61,399 nt of DNA from an uncultured Lachnospiraceae bacterium (lineage in GTDB: Bacteria; Bacillota; Clostridia; Lachnospirales; Lachnospiraceae), in assembly GCA_902778245.1 (NCBI GenBank), contig CACYXH010000001.1, positions 1 to 61,399 on the forward strand, written 5' to 3'. Under the pieces are notes generated by a model. It was given only the letters and a program-made list of their open reading frames with translations. It searched no databases and had not been told where the DNA came from. Within the stretch, counting starts at the first letter, position 1; the number at the start of each line of letters is the position of its first letter. The position numbers were made by a program, and so were the translations under genes. This document shows positions 42,797 through 52,356 of the stretch, one piece after another.

Positions 42797-43721
42797 AAAT
42801 GCCTCCCCGGTACTGGAAGTACAGGGATTGAAACAGTATTTTCGTGTCAGCAGGACCTATACCGTTAAAGCGGTGGAGGATGTATCCTTTAAAATCTACC
42901 CGGGAGAGACATATGGCCTGGTGGGAGAATCGGGCTCCGGGAAATCCACCATCGGCCGATCAGTCATCCGACTGTATGAGCCCACAGATGGAAAGATTAC
43001 CTTTGCGGGAAAGGACATCAGCGGAAAGATATCCAAAGCGGACAACAAGACACTGCGCACGCAGATGCAGATGATCTTCCAGGATCCCATGGCCTCTCTG
43101 AACCCGAGAAAAAAAGTGGAGGATATTTTGGGAGAGGGGCTGGATATCCATCATATGTACGCAAACCGGGCAGAACGTAAGGCAAAAATTCAGGCAATCC
43201 TGGCAAAAGTAGGATTAGCTCCGGAGCATGCTGCCCGTTATCCTCACCAGTTTTCCGGCGGACAGCGTCAACGTGTGGGCATAGCAAGAGCCATGATCAT
43301 GAACCCCAAGCTGATCATTGCGGACGAATGTATTTCCGCTTTGGATGTATCGATTCAGGCACAGGTTGTGAATTTGATGAAGGATATCCAGGAGGAGACC
43401 GGCAGCGCCTATTTGTTTATCGCTCACGATCTGTCCATGGTAAAATACATATCCGACCGTATCGGTGTATTGCACCTGGGGCATCTGTTGGAGACCGGAA
43501 CCACGGAAGAGATCTTTTCCAACCCCATCCATCCCTACACCAGAAGTCTGCTCTCCGCTATTCCATCCCCAAATCCCATCGTGGAGAAAACGAGAATTTC
43601 GGAGAACTACGATTACCGTACCTCTGGTTTGGACTACACAAAGGGAACAGACCATCTGATTTCCGGAAGTCATTATGTAAAATGTACCGATGAAGAACTG
43701 GAGCGTTTTTTGAAACACTAA
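42783..43721 (+). CDS. oppF: Oligopeptide ABC transporter ATPase OppF (system 1), short C-terminus
   Basis: A 312-residue ATPase with [57 protein letters not shown] and FIAHDLSMV. It is shorter than the system 2 partner and lacks the C-terminal CRFRTRCPYA-type cysteine cluster; the end has only a lone Cys in [15 protein letters not shown]. Together with the matching loss in its OppD, system 1 seems to have dropped the cluster as a pair. AAAGGAGG precedes the ATG inside oppD. Confidence 0.93.
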   Translation: MKNHENASPVLEVQGLKQYFRVSRTYTVKAVEDVSFKIYPGETYGLVGESGSGKSTIGRSVIRLYEPTDGKITFAGKDISGKISKADNKTLRTQMQMIFQDPMASLNPRKKVEDILGEGLDIHHMYANRAERKAKIQAILAKVGLAPEHAARYPHQFSGGQRQRVGIARAMIMNPKLIIADECISALDVSIQAQVVNLMKDIQEETGSAYLFIAHDLSMVKYISDRIGVLHLGHLLETGTTEEIFSNPIHPYTRSLLSAIPSPNPIVEKTRISENYDYRTSGLDYTKGTDHLISGSHYVKCTDEELERFLKH

Positions 43722-43769
43722 GTGCGGCAGCCCCTGGCATCTTTTCCAGTCCTTTTCATTTTGAATCTC

Positions 43770-43799
43770 TTGACATATGTGTTAAATCGAGTATACAAT
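43770..43799 (+). promoter_or_regulatory. SigA promoter of the second opp operon
   Basis: A perfect TTGACA (43770-43775) and TATACAAT (43792-43799), giving 16- or 18-bp spacing by choice of hexamer, about 128 bp before oppB. The rest of the leader is short A/T-rich sequence without a clear structure. Confidence 0.75.
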
Positions 43800-43926
43800 A
43801 AACAGGACGTTTAAGCATTAAAATGTACTGGATAGCAATGAGCTGGTAGTTTATACTATCCGCTCTTTTGTTTATGCAGATATTTTATTGATTGAAAACA
43901 TGAAATCAGCAAAAGGAGAGGGGAAA

Positions 43927-44844
43927 ATGGTAAAGTATATCCTGAAACGTCTGGGAATGGCGGTAGTGACGATCTGGCTGGTTGCCACGCTGACCTTTTT
44001 CCTGATGAACATGGTACCAGGGGGGCCGTTTCTGTCGGAGAAAGCGGTGAGCCCGAAAGCATTGGCAGCTTTGGAGGAGAAGTATGGACTGGATAAGCCG
44101 TTGTTTGAGCAATATCTGACCTATATAAAAGGCGCAATCCACGGAGATTTCGGCGACAGCCTGAAACAGAGAGGACGTACAGTAATGTCCATTATTTCCA
44201 GCAAATTTCCGGTATCTGCAAGGATTGGAGGACTGTCAGTATTGCTGGCGTTCTCCCTGGGTGTTCCTTTGGGCTGCATCTCGGCTCTGAACAGGGGGAA
44301 GATTGGAGATAATATCATTATTGTGATCGCGACCTGTGGAATTGCGGTGCCCAGTTTCGTGATCTGTACTCTGCTGATGTATACCTTTGGAGTAAAACTG
44401 GGGTGGCTGCCCACTCTGGGATTGAAGACCTGGAAGCATTATATTATGCCGGTAGCAGCCCTGGCTTTCTATCCTACGGCGTATATTACCCGCTTGATGC
44501 GTTCGTCTATGCTGGATGTATTAGGACAGGATTATATGAGGACCGCCAGGGCAAAAGGACTGAATCAGTTTGTCAGTCTTTTTAAACATGCGCTCAGAAA
44601 TGCGATACTGCCCATCGTGACTTACCTGGGGCCGCTGATCGCTTATACGGTGACCGGAAGCTTTATCGTAGAGAAAATTTTCACGATCCCGGGACTTGGC
44701 GGAGAGTTCATCAGTTCTATCACAAATCGTGATTACACGATCATTATGGGAACGACGATTTTCCTGGCAACCCTGGTAATCCTGATGAACGTGGTAGTCG
44801 ATATTGTCTATAAGCTGGTAGACCCGCGTATCAATCTGAAGTAG
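43927..44844 (+). CDS. oppB: Oligopeptide ABC transporter permease OppB (system 2)
   Basis: A 305-residue permease with six membrane segments: MVKYILKRLGMAVVTIWLVA, FLMNMVPGGPFLSEKAV, and the ATPase-contact loop YMRTARAKGLNQFVSLFKHALRNAILPIVTYLGPL. AAAAGGAGAGGGG precedes ATG 43927; an upstream in-frame ATG has no site. It is clearly distinct from the system 1 OppB, so this is a second transporter rather than a recent duplication. Confidence 0.95.
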   Translation: MVKYILKRLGMAVVTIWLVATLTFFLMNMVPGGPFLSEKAVSPKALAALEEKYGLDKPLFEQYLTYIKGAIHGDFGDSLKQRGRTVMSIISSKFPVSARIGGLSVLLAFSLGVPLGCISALNRGKIGDNIIIVIATCGIAVPSFVICTLLMYTFGVKLGWLPTLGLKTWKHYIMPVAALAFYPTAYITRLMRSSMLDVLGQDYMRTARAKGLNQFVSLFKHALRNAILPIVTYLGPLIAYTVTGSFIVEKIFTIPGLGGEFISSITNRDYTIIMGTTIFLATLVILMNVVVDIVYKLVDPRINLK

Positions 44845-44855
44845 GAGGAAGAACG

Positions 44856-45908
44856 ATGAAAGAGAATCCAAATCCATTAAGTTTTCAGGCAAGAATCAAA
44901 CCGGATGATTTTGTTCCCGCTTCCAACGAAGAAAAACAGAGTCTGGTCATTATGCGGGATAGCGTTAGCTTCTGGAAAGATGGTGTGCGCCGCCTGAAGA
45001 AGAACAAAGTGGCCATGGTGAGCCTGATTGTCATCATTATCATTATGATCTTTTCTTTTATTGTACCGATGTTTTACCCGTATAGCTACGAACAGCAGAT
45101 CCGGGGAAGCGAGCATCTTGCGCCGTTTACCTATTCACAGGCAGAGCAGGAGCGGATTGATGACGGAGAGCATGTGTTTCCGCATATTCTGGGAACGGAC
45201 AAGCACGGACGGGACTACGCGATCCGTGTGATGATGGGAAGCCGGGTGTCCCTGATCGTCGGACTGGTGGCGGCTGTCATCATTCTGGTGATCGGATCCA
45301 TTTTCGGTTCCATAGCTGCGTTTTTCGGCGGTTGGGTGGATATCCTGATGATGCGCATCGTGGATATTATCTATACCATACCGGATGTACTGTTGATCGT
45401 ACTTTTGTCCTTTGCATTGAAAGCGCCCTTGGAGGCGCTGGCACAGAAGCCGGGCTTTGGGTGGATCCAGGTCATGGGACGTAATTTGATCAGTATCTTT
45501 ATTGTGTTCGCCCTGCTTTACTGGGGCGGTATGGCCCGCATGGTGAGGAGCCAGATCCTTACGTTGAAGGAGAGCGAGTATGTGACAGCTGCCCGGGCAT
45601 TGGGGGCTTCGAACGCGCGGATCATCAAGAAACATCTGCTGACAAACTGTATCGGCACATTGATCGTTACTACAACGCTGCAGATTCCGTCCTCTATTTT
45701 TACAGAGAGCTTCCTTAGCTTTCTGGGATTGGGCGTGGCCGTGCCGATGCCATCTCTGGGCAGTCTGGCCAGCGACGCGATCAATGGACTGAATACCTAT
45801 CCGTACTTGCTGTTTATCCCGGCGATATTGATCAGTCTGATCATTCTGAGCTTCAATCTGCTGGGCGATGGCCTTCGGGATGCCTTTGACCCCAAGATGA
45901 AAAATTAA
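44856..45908 (+). CDS. oppC: Oligopeptide ABC transporter permease OppC (system 2)
   Basis: A 350-residue permease. A cytoplasmic N-terminal segment (~55 residues) with FVPASNEEKQSLV, then VAMVSLIVIIIIMIFSFIVPMFY as the first membrane segment. LGTDKHGRDYAIRVMMGSRVSLIVG and YVTAARALGASNARIIKKHLLTNCIGTL mark the OppC family. GGAGGAAG precedes the ATG, 11 bp after oppB ends. Confidence 0.95.
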   Translation: MKENPNPLSFQARIKPDDFVPASNEEKQSLVIMRDSVSFWKDGVRRLKKNKVAMVSLIVIIIIMIFSFIVPMFYPYSYEQQIRGSEHLAPFTYSQAEQERIDDGEHVFPHILGTDKHGRDYAIRVMMGSRVSLIVGLVAAVIILVIGSIFGSIAAFFGGWVDILMMRIVDIIYTIPDVLLIVLLSFALKAPLEALAQKPGFGWIQVMGRNLISIFIVFALLYWGGMARMVRSQILTLKESEYVTAARALGASNARIIKKHLLTNCIGTLIVTTTLQIPSSIFTESFLSFLGLGVAVPMPSLGSLASDAINGLNTYPYLLFIPAILISLIILSFNLLGDGLRDAFDPKMKN

Positions 45909-45926
45909 GAGAGGAGCACTGAACTG

Positions 45927-46925
45927 ATGAGTGAATTTCTGGTAAATATAGAACATGAGCGTCTCTCCTTTTTCACACCGGTAGGAGAGGTCAAGGCGCT
46001 GAACGATGTCTCGTTTCATATCAAGGAGGGAGAAGTGCTGGGCATCGTGGGTGAGAGCGGTTCAGGAAAATCTGTGACAGCCTACAGTCTGATGGGGCTG
46101 ACTGCGTATCCGGGCAAACTGCTGGGCGGCACGCTGGATTTCAACGGCCACCGCATCAATGATATGACAGAAAAAGAGATGCAGAAGATGCGGGGAAATG
46201 AGGTTTCCATTATCTTCCAGGATCCTATGACCAGTTTGAACCCGGTATATACGATCGGAAACCAGATCCGTGAGGTGTTAAAACTTCATACGAATAAGAC
46301 GAAGAAGGAAATTCAGGAAAGAGCCGTGGAACTGCTGGAACTGGTGGGCATTAACGAGCCGAAGAAGCGCCTGAAGCAGTATCCGCATGAGCTTTCCGGT
46401 GGTATGCGGCAGCGTGTGATGATCGCCATCGCTTTAGCCTGTGAACCGAAGCTTCTGATTGCCGATGAACCTACCACAGCGTTGGATGTGACGATTCAGG
46501 CACAGATTCTGGAATTGATGATGGAGTTAAAAGATAAACTGGGTATGGCAATCATGATGATTACCCATGATCTGGGTGTGGTGGCCAGCATGTGTGACCA
46601 CATTGCGGTTATGTATGCCGGCAATATCGTGGAGTACGGCACAACGGATGATATTTTTTATCGACCGAAACATGAGTATACCAAAGGCTTGATCCGCAGT
46701 ATTCCACGAATGGACACTACAGAGCATGAGCGCCTGATCCCCATTGAAGGAACTCCGGTGGATCTTTTAAATCCCCCGAAGGGATGTCCTTTTGCATCAC
46801 GGTGCGACAACTGTATGCGTATCTGCCTGCGGGAGAAGGCACCGGTGATCCATTTTGATGATGTGCATTATTCCACCTGCTGGATGAATCAGAAAGCCGA
46901 GCTGGAAGGAGGGACAAAGCAGTGA
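45927..46925 (+). CDS. oppD: Oligopeptide ABC transporter ATPase OppD (system 2)
   Basis: A 332-residue ATPase with Walker [18 protein letters not shown]-loop [12 protein letters not shown], signature [15 protein letters not shown], Walker [14 protein letters not shown] and switch His in MITHDLGVV. The C-terminal extension keeps the cysteine motif GCPFASRCDNCMRICL, a pattern reported to hold an Fe-S cluster in related DppD/OppD proteins. GAGAGGAG precedes the ATG. Its stop overlaps the oppF start (GTGA). Confidence 0.95.
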   Translation: MSEFLVNIEHERLSFFTPVGEVKALNDVSFHIKEGEVLGIVGESGSGKSVTAYSLMGLTAYPGKLLGGTLDFNGHRINDMTEKEMQKMRGNEVSIIFQDPMTSLNPVYTIGNQIREVLKLHTNKTKKEIQERAVELLELVGINEPKKRLKQYPHELSGGMRQRVMIAIALACEPKLLIADEPTTALDVTIQAQILELMMELKDKLGMAIMMITHDLGVVASMCDHIAVMYAGNIVEYGTTDDIFYRPKHEYTKGLIRSIPRMDTTEHERLIPIEGTPVDLLNPPKGCPFASRCDNCMRICLREKAPVIHFDDVHYSTCWMNQKAELEGGTKQ

Positions 46926-47974
46926 ACGAAGAATTACTCAGAGTAGAACATCTTTACCAGTATTTTCCGGCAGGAGGGCATGGGAAAAATAAAAAGTATG
47001 TCCAGGCAGTAGATGACGTGTCTTTCTTTATCAACAAAGGAGAAACGCTGGGGCTGGTGGGCGAGTCCGGCTGTGGAAAAACCACTACGGGCCGTTCTCT
47101 GCTGCGTCTGTATGAGCCGGCAAAAGGCAGGATCATTTATGACGGGAAGGTATTATTTGACAGTGGAAATGTGCCACTGACAAATGAGGACGGCATCGAA
47201 GTGATGGAAAACGGCAAACCGAAATTCGGGAAGAAGACGACAGTGGATATGAAACCCTATCGACGGGAAATGCAGATCGTATTTCAGGATCCTTACGCCA
47301 GCCTGGATCCCCGCATGACGGTGGGCGATATCGTGGGAGAGGCTATTGACATCCATGGGCTGGCGGCGAACAAACAGGAGCGCTATGACAAGATACAGAA
47401 ACTTCTGGAGTGTGTCGGTCTGAACTCGGAACACGCGAATCGCTATCCCCATGAATTTTCGGGAGGTCAGCGTCAGCGTGTCGGCATTGCCCGTGCCTTG
47501 GCTGTAGATCCGAAATTTATCGTCTGCGATGAGCCGATTTCTGCTCTGGACGTATCCATCCAGGCACAGGTAGTCAATATGTTTGAGGACTTACAGCAGC
47601 AGATGGGACTGACCTATTTGTTCATTGCTCATGATCTGTCTGTAGTGAAACATATTTCTAACCGTATTGGTGTGATGTATCTGGGCAAACTGGTAGAACT
47701 GGCGGACAGCAATGAACTGATTTTCCATAACGTCCATCCCTACACCAGAAGCCTGATTTCCGCGATACCCATCGCTGACCCGCAGGCAGCTCGGGCGAAT
47801 AAGCGTATCGTGCTGGAGGGAGATGTGCCCAGCCCGTTGAATCCGCCCTCAGGATGCCGTTTCCGCACCCGCTGTCCGTATGCGACAAAGCAGTGCGCCC
47901 AGGAAGTACCGGAGTGGAGAGAAGTAAACAAGGGACACTTTGCGGCGTGCCACAACCTGGACAAAGTGAATTAA
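46922..47974 (+). CDS. oppF: Oligopeptide ABC transporter ATPase OppF (system 2)
   Basis: A 350-residue ATPase: [65 protein letters not shown] and FIAHDLSVVKHIS. An insertion between the Walker A region and the Q-loop (about residues 75-110) is longer than in system 1. The C-terminus keeps GCRFRTRCPYATKQC. The GTG start overlaps oppD by 4 nt with GGAGGGA upstream. Confidence 0.95.
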   Translation: MNEELLRVEHLYQYFPAGGHGKNKKYVQAVDDVSFFINKGETLGLVGESGCGKTTTGRSLLRLYEPAKGRIIYDGKVLFDSGNVPLTNEDGIEVMENGKPKFGKKTTVDMKPYRREMQIVFQDPYASLDPRMTVGDIVGEAIDIHGLAANKQERYDKIQKLLECVGLNSEHANRYPHEFSGGQRQRVGIARALAVDPKFIVCDEPISALDVSIQAQVVNMFEDLQQQMGLTYLFIAHDLSVVKHISNRIGVMYLGKLVELADSNELIFHNVHPYTRSLISAIPIADPQAARANKRIVLEGDVPSPLNPPSGCRFRTRCPYATKQCAQEVPEWREVNKGHFAACHNLDKVN

Positions 47975-48014
47975 GGTCGTCCTGTTTTTTGAAAACAAAA
48001 AATACTCCAACTTA

Positions 48015-48043
48015 TAGACAATTTGTATAAAAAGTGTTATAAT
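48015..48043 (+). promoter_or_regulatory. Promoter of oppA (system 2)
   Basis: TAGACA (48015-48020), a 17-bp spacer and a perfect TATAAT (48038-48043), about 88 nt before the gene. It gives the binding protein its own transcript. Confidence 0.7.
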
Positions 48044-48130
48044 TTTTCATTGTTCGAGGTAATTTGGACAAAATGTGTATGCGGCAGCGTGAGCGTTGTA
48101 GGCATAAATAAAATTTTATAGGAGGATAAG

Positions 48131-49747
48131 ATGAAGAAGAAGGTAATCAGCATGCTGTTGGCAGCAGCTATGACCGTATCTATGGTAAGCGGTATGGCTC
48201 TGACTGCAGCAGCAGAAGAATCAACAGGCAAAGAGCTTTCCGTTCAGGTTGGACCGAACCCGGAAACTCTGGATCCGGCACTGAACAGCGCCGTTGACGG
48301 CGGAAATATGATCCTGCACACTTTTGAGTGTCTTCTGACCGTTGACCAGGACGGAAAGATCGCTCCCGGACAGGCGGAAACATGGGAGACTTCCGAGGAC
48401 GGCCTTACCTGGACGTTCCATCTTCGTGATGGATTGAAATGGTCTGATGGCAGTGACCTGACTGCAGGCGACTTTGAGTACAGCTGGAAGCGCGTGTGCG
48501 ATCCGGAAGTCGCAGCTCCGTACGCAGATACCGTTCTGAGTATGGTAAAAGGTTTTGATGAGGCGATTGAGGGTGATTTGGACGCACTGGCAGTAAAGGC
48601 TACCGACGATCAGACTCTGGTTGTGGAACTGAGCAGCCCCTGCACTTACTTTGACAGCCTGGCAGCATTTGCTACTCTGAGCCCGGTTCAGCAGGCTACG
48701 ATTGTAGCAAATGGCGATTCATGGGCAGTTGATCCGGAAACCTATGTTTCCAACGGACCTTTCATGATCACTGAGTGGGAGCCCAGCTCTTACATTATTA
48801 CTGCTAAGAACCCGTACTACTGGAATGCAGACGCTATCAAACTTGACAGCATCAAGTGGAACCTGATCGAAGATGCTAACGCATCGTACTATGCATATCA
48901 GAACGGGGAAGTTCTGTTCATTAAGGATGTTCCTACCGAGGAAATTCCGAGTCTGCAGGATAACGATGAATTCCATGTAGATCCCATCATCGGAACCTAT
49001 TATCTCTCTTTCAACACCCAGGTTGAGCCACTGGACAACCCGCTGGTTCGTAAAGCTCTGAGCCTGGCCATCGACAGAGAATACGTTGCCAATACTCTGA
49101 TGCAGGGTACCTATTCTCCGGCCGTGAACTTTATAGGACCGGGCTGGAAAGATACTGATGGAAGCGACTTCATAGATAATGCAAATGGCGGCGAGCCGTA
49201 CCTGTCCGCTAATGCTGATATTGAGGCTGCAAAGGAAGCTCTGGCTGAGGCGGGCTATCCGGACGGCGAAGGACTTCCGGTTCTTCACTACATTACCAAC
49301 GATGCAGGCTACCACAAAGCTGTAGCTGAATATCTGCAGGATGCATGGAAAGAGATCGGCGTCACTCTGGAAGTGGAACTGATGGAGTGGGCAAGCTTTA
49401 CACCGACCCGTCGTAACGGCGACTATGAGATCGCGCGTAACGGCTGGGTAGGCGACTACAGCGATCCTTCCAATATGCTGGAGCTGATGTACTCCACCAA
49501 CGGAAACAACGATGGCAAGTTCAACAACGCAGATTTTGATGCAGCCATTGATGTTTCCAGAACCACCACAGACGCAGCAGAGCGTTCTGCAGCTCTTCAT
49601 GAGGCAGAGGATATCATGATGGCTGAGACTTCTTGCTGCCCGGTTGCATACTACAATGACTTCTGGCTCCAGAGCCCGAAGATTACCGGTGCATGGCATT
49701 CCGCATATGGATACTGGTATTTTATGTATGCTGATATCGAAGAGTAA
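48131..49747 (+). CDS. oppA: Oligopeptide ABC transporter substrate-binding protein (system 2), no lipobox
   Basis: A 538-residue SBP family 5 protein. VQVGPNPETLDPALNSAVDGG, AETWETSEDGLTWTFHLRDGLKWSDGSDLTAGDFEYSWKR and VRKALSLAIDREYVAN are family signatures. The signal peptide MKKKVISMLLAAAMTVSMVS ends near AAA-EE, again with no lipobox Cys. AGGAGG precedes the ATG. It is placed after oppBCDF and has its own promoter and terminator, fitting the usual excess of binding protein over permease. Confidence 0.94.
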   Translation: MKKKVISMLLAAAMTVSMVSGMALTAAAEESTGKELSVQVGPNPETLDPALNSAVDGGNMILHTFECLLTVDQDGKIAPGQAETWETSEDGLTWTFHLRDGLKWSDGSDLTAGDFEYSWKRVCDPEVAAPYADTVLSMVKGFDEAIEGDLDALAVKATDDQTLVVELSSPCTYFDSLAAFATLSPVQQATIVANGDSWAVDPETYVSNGPFMITEWEPSSYIITAKNPYYWNADAIKLDSIKWNLIEDANASYYAYQNGEVLFIKDVPTEEIPSLQDNDEFHVDPIIGTYYLSFNTQVEPLDNPLVRKALSLAIDREYVANTLMQGTYSPAVNFIGPGWKDTDGSDFIDNANGGEPYLSANADIEAAKEALAEAGYPDGEGLPVLHYITNDAGYHKAVAEYLQDAWKEIGVTLEVELMEWASFTPTRRNGDYEIARNGWVGDYSDPSNMLELMYSTNGNNDGKFNNADFDAAIDVSRTTTDAAERSAALHEAEDIMMAETSCCPVAYYNDFWLQSPKITGAWHSAYGYWYFMYADIEE

Positions 49748-49781
49748 TCCGTTTACAACAGAAGATAATTTATGTTAAAAT

Positions 49782-49814
49782 AAGAGTGTCGGTTTATGCC
49801 GGCACTCTTGTTTT
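49782..49814 (+). terminator. Terminator after oppA (system 2)
   Basis: AAGAGTGTCGG (49782-49792) pairs with CCGGCACTCTT (49799-49809) with one G-U and a six-base loop, followed by GTTTT. A possible promoter (TTTACA at 49752, TAAAAT at 49776, 18 bp) lies just before it, so it could also lie in the leader of the next operon. Confidence 0.85.
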
Positions 49815-49873
49815 GTGCGCACGCCCGCGCATGGAAATTAAAATAAGTATTATTCAATATTATGGAGCGAACG

Positions 49874-50854
49874 ATGAAAAAGACGATTATTCCGATAACG
49901 GCCGTCCTGATCGCCACGACCGTTCTGCTTTTGGGTATGTGGTCTTATTACAGCAGCGTAGTTACTGAAATTGAACAGCAGGGCAGCAACGCCGCGGTAT
50001 ATGACAGGCACTATGTTGTGGTTTCGGAGGATTCCTCCGAACTGTGGCAGTCGATCTATGAGAGCGCCAGGGAGGCGGCTGCCAGAGAGAATGTCTATCT
50101 GGAGTGGATCGGTGCCAATTCTCCGGCTAATTATACGCTGAAGGATTCTATGAAAGTGGCCATTGCCTCTAAAGTAGATGGGATCATCCTGTATCCGTGG
50201 GGCGGATTAGACGTAACGGAGCAGATCAATGAGGCTGCGAAGCAGGGGATACCGGTGGTGACGGTACTGAATGACTGCAATGAGAGTGACCGTATCAGTT
50301 TTGTTGGTATCAACAGCTATCAGATGGGGCAGATTTATGGAGAACAGATCCTGAACCTGCTGGAGGACGGCATGAATCGGGTACTGGTTCTGGTGAACAC
50401 TTCCATGGAGGATGTAAACACCAATCTGATGTACTCCCAGATGAACGCAGTAGTGGAAGCTGGAAAACCACGGACCAAAAAGGTGGAAATTTCCGCGTAT
50501 TCTGTGGACAGTACGGCAAATTTTGAGGCTGAGGAAGTGATCAGGGATATCTTTATCAACTCTGATAGCCTGCCGGATATACTGATCTGCCTGGATCCGG
50601 TCTCGACAGAGTGCGCATACCAGGCCATCGTGGATTACAATGAAGTGGGAAATGTAAACATTGTTGGATATTACACTTCAGATATTGTGATGAACGCCAT
50701 ACATAAGGGACTTATTCCGGCTGCTGTCACCATTGATACCGGGGAAATTGGACGATACAGCATTGACGCATTAAACGAATATCTTTCAGCGGGTCATGTG
50801 AGCAACTATTTTAATGTGGGATTGAGCATTGTGACGAAGGACGAAACAAAATGA
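49874..50854 (+). CDS. Membrane-tethered sugar-binding sensor protein
   Basis: A 326-residue type I periplasmic-binding-fold protein with an uncleaved N-terminal anchor (KKTIIPITAVLIATTVLLLG) and no lipobox. VVSEDSSELWQSIYESAREAAARENV, VDGIILYPWGGLDVTEQINEAAKQGIPVVTVLND, VGINSYQMGQIYGEQIL and IVGYYTSDIVMNAIHKG follow the LacI/ribose-binding layout. The ATG overlaps the kinase gene by 4 nt downstream. In clostridia, XylFII-type binding proteins present sugar to a LytS/YesM kinase; the same role is inferred here. ATG 49874 has GGAG at 6 nt; ATG 49862 has none. Confidence 0.85.
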   Translation: MKKTIIPITAVLIATTVLLLGMWSYYSSVVTEIEQQGSNAAVYDRHYVVVSEDSSELWQSIYESAREAAARENVYLEWIGANSPANYTLKDSMKVAIASKVDGIILYPWGGLDVTEQINEAAKQGIPVVTVLNDCNESDRISFVGINSYQMGQIYGEQILNLLEDGMNRVLVLVNTSMEDVNTNLMYSQMNAVVEAGKPRTKKVEISAYSVDSTANFEAEEVIRDIFINSDSLPDILICLDPVSTECAYQAIVDYNEVGNVNIVGYYTSDIVMNAIHKGLIPAAVTIDTGEIGRYSIDALNEYLSAGHVSNYFNVGLSIVTKDETK

Positions 50855-52356
50855 CACAAAGAAGTACCAATTCTCTCAGAGCAAACTCCATACAGAAAAA
50901 ACTGATTTTAGTGATGGCCGCTATGCTGGCCTCGGTTCTTTGTGTGAATCTGTTTATTTTTAATCAGATTAATTCCATGGTGCGTCAGATTGATTCCATT
51001 TTTACTAGCAATGTGACCATCGGAGAATTGGCAGATACCCTGGGCTTGGTGGAAAACCGGGTATACGAGTATCTGAATACCAAGAGCAGCACGGCATTGG
51101 AAGATTATTACCGTTACGAGCAGGAATACAGGGATCTTATCCAGCAATTGAATAATCAAAATGTGGACAGCGATACAAAAATGCTGGAGAAGAATATCCG
51201 TAACATGTCGGAAACCTATTTGGCAAAGACGGAGGAGACGCTGCAGGCCAAGAGAGGCCGAAATGTGGAACGGTACAAGGCTTGCTTCGAGGAGGAGACG
51301 CAGCTTTTTGAGTATATCAATTACTATATATATGAATTGGATGGACTGCAGTTTCGGCTGAATTCCCGAAATTATCAGATGCTGCTGTCTTCTATGAATA
51401 TACTGGAAATTTTCAGTATGGTCATCATGCTTTTAATCTTCGGTTTCTGTCTTTTCCTGGCAATTATGACCATAAGAACCATGATAGGGCCCCTGACCCA
51501 TTTGTCCGCAGCAGCCCACAAAGTTGCAGATGGTGAGTTTGAGGTGGAACTGCCGGAAGCTGTGAGCCGTGATGAGGTGGGGATTGTTACCAGCGCATTT
51601 CGCCAGATGCTGGAAAGTATTAAGGTGTATATTGATCGGGTAAAGAGTGGTGTTGAGAAAGAAGCTCAGATGAAAGCGAGAGAGCTCTCCATGGAAGCCC
51701 ATTTAAAAGAAGCCCAGCTCAAATACCTGCAGGCCCAGATCAATCCTCATTTTCTGTTTAATTCGCTGAATGCCGGGGCACAGCTGGCAGTGATGGAGGA
51801 TGCGGAGCAGACCGGTATTTTCATGGAAAAGATGGCGGATTTTTTTCGTTATAATGTGAAGAAGATGGAGGGGGACGCTACGCTTTTGGAAGAAATCGAA
51901 GCGGTGGATAATTACATCTTCATTTTGAATGTGCGCTATGCGGGGGATATCACGTATGAAAAACAGATCAATGCGGACATTGACAATATCCGTGTGCCCA
52001 GTATGATCCTTCAGCCCATCGTAGAAAACGCGGTATCTCACGGGATACACGATAATATGGCGGAGGGAAAGATCCAGCTTTTTGTGGGGAAGGAGGAGGA
52101 TCAGCTTCGGATATCAGTGATGGATAATGGCATTGGTATGAGTCACGAGGAGATTGAGGCGGTGATGTGCGGGAAACTGCATCAGGAGCAGCGGGATGGT
52201 AATTCCACGGGTATCGGGCTGGACAATGTTATCAATCGTCTGAAACTTTATTATAATTGTCAGGAGCCGCTGAGCATCCACAGTGAGGGCAAGGGCATGG
52301 GAACGGAAGTTACCATTCTGCTGCCCCTGGACGAAGGAGGGATGGAGCATGTATAG
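50851..52356 (+). CDS. YesM/LytS-type sensor histidine kinase
   Basis: A 501-residue membrane kinase. Segment 1 (~residues 16-38), a ~150-residue helical extracellular domain, segment 2 (IFSMVIMLLIFGFCLFLAI), a HAMP domain (PLTHLSAAAHKVADGEFEVELP) and a coiled coil follow in order. The phospho-acceptor His300 is in QINPHFLFNSLN, followed by the ATP site with PIVENAVSHGI (N-box), VMDNGIGM and STGIGLDNVINRL. The ATGA overlap upstream and an 8-nt overlap downstream couple it to the sensor protein and regulator. Confidence 0.95.
   Translation: MTQRSTNSLRANSIQKKLILVMAAMLASVLCVNLFIFNQINSMVRQIDSIFTSNVTIGELADTLGLVENRVYEYLNTKSSTALEDYYRYEQEYRDLIQQLNNQNVDSDTKMLEKNIRNMSETYLAKTEETLQAKRGRNVERYKACFEEETQLFEYINYYIYELDGLQFRLNSRNYQMLLSSMNILEIFSMVIMLLIFGFCLFLAIMTIRTMIGPLTHLSAAAHKVADGEFEVELPEAVSRDEVGIVTSAFRQMLESIKVYIDRVKSGVEKEAQMKARELSMEAHLKEAQLKYLQAQINPHFLFNSLNAGAQLAVMEDAEQTGIFMEKMADFFRYNVKKMEGDATLLEEIEAVDNYIFILNVRYAGDITYEKQINADIDNIRVPSMILQPIVENAVSHGIHDNMAEGKIQLFVGKEEDQLRISVMDNGIGMSHEEIEAVMCGKLHQEQRDGNSTGIGLDNVINRLKLYYNCQEPLSIHSEGKGMGTEVTILLPLDEGGMEHV

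Noticed and set aside
45135-46019. 294-codon minus-strand frame opposite oppC and oppD
   Set aside because: Composition rich in Gln and His is typical of an antisense shadow; no motif or ribosome site.
48719-49699. 326-codon minus-strand frame opposite oppA (system 2)
   Set aside because: Antisense to a well-defined binding protein gene, with no family resemblance.
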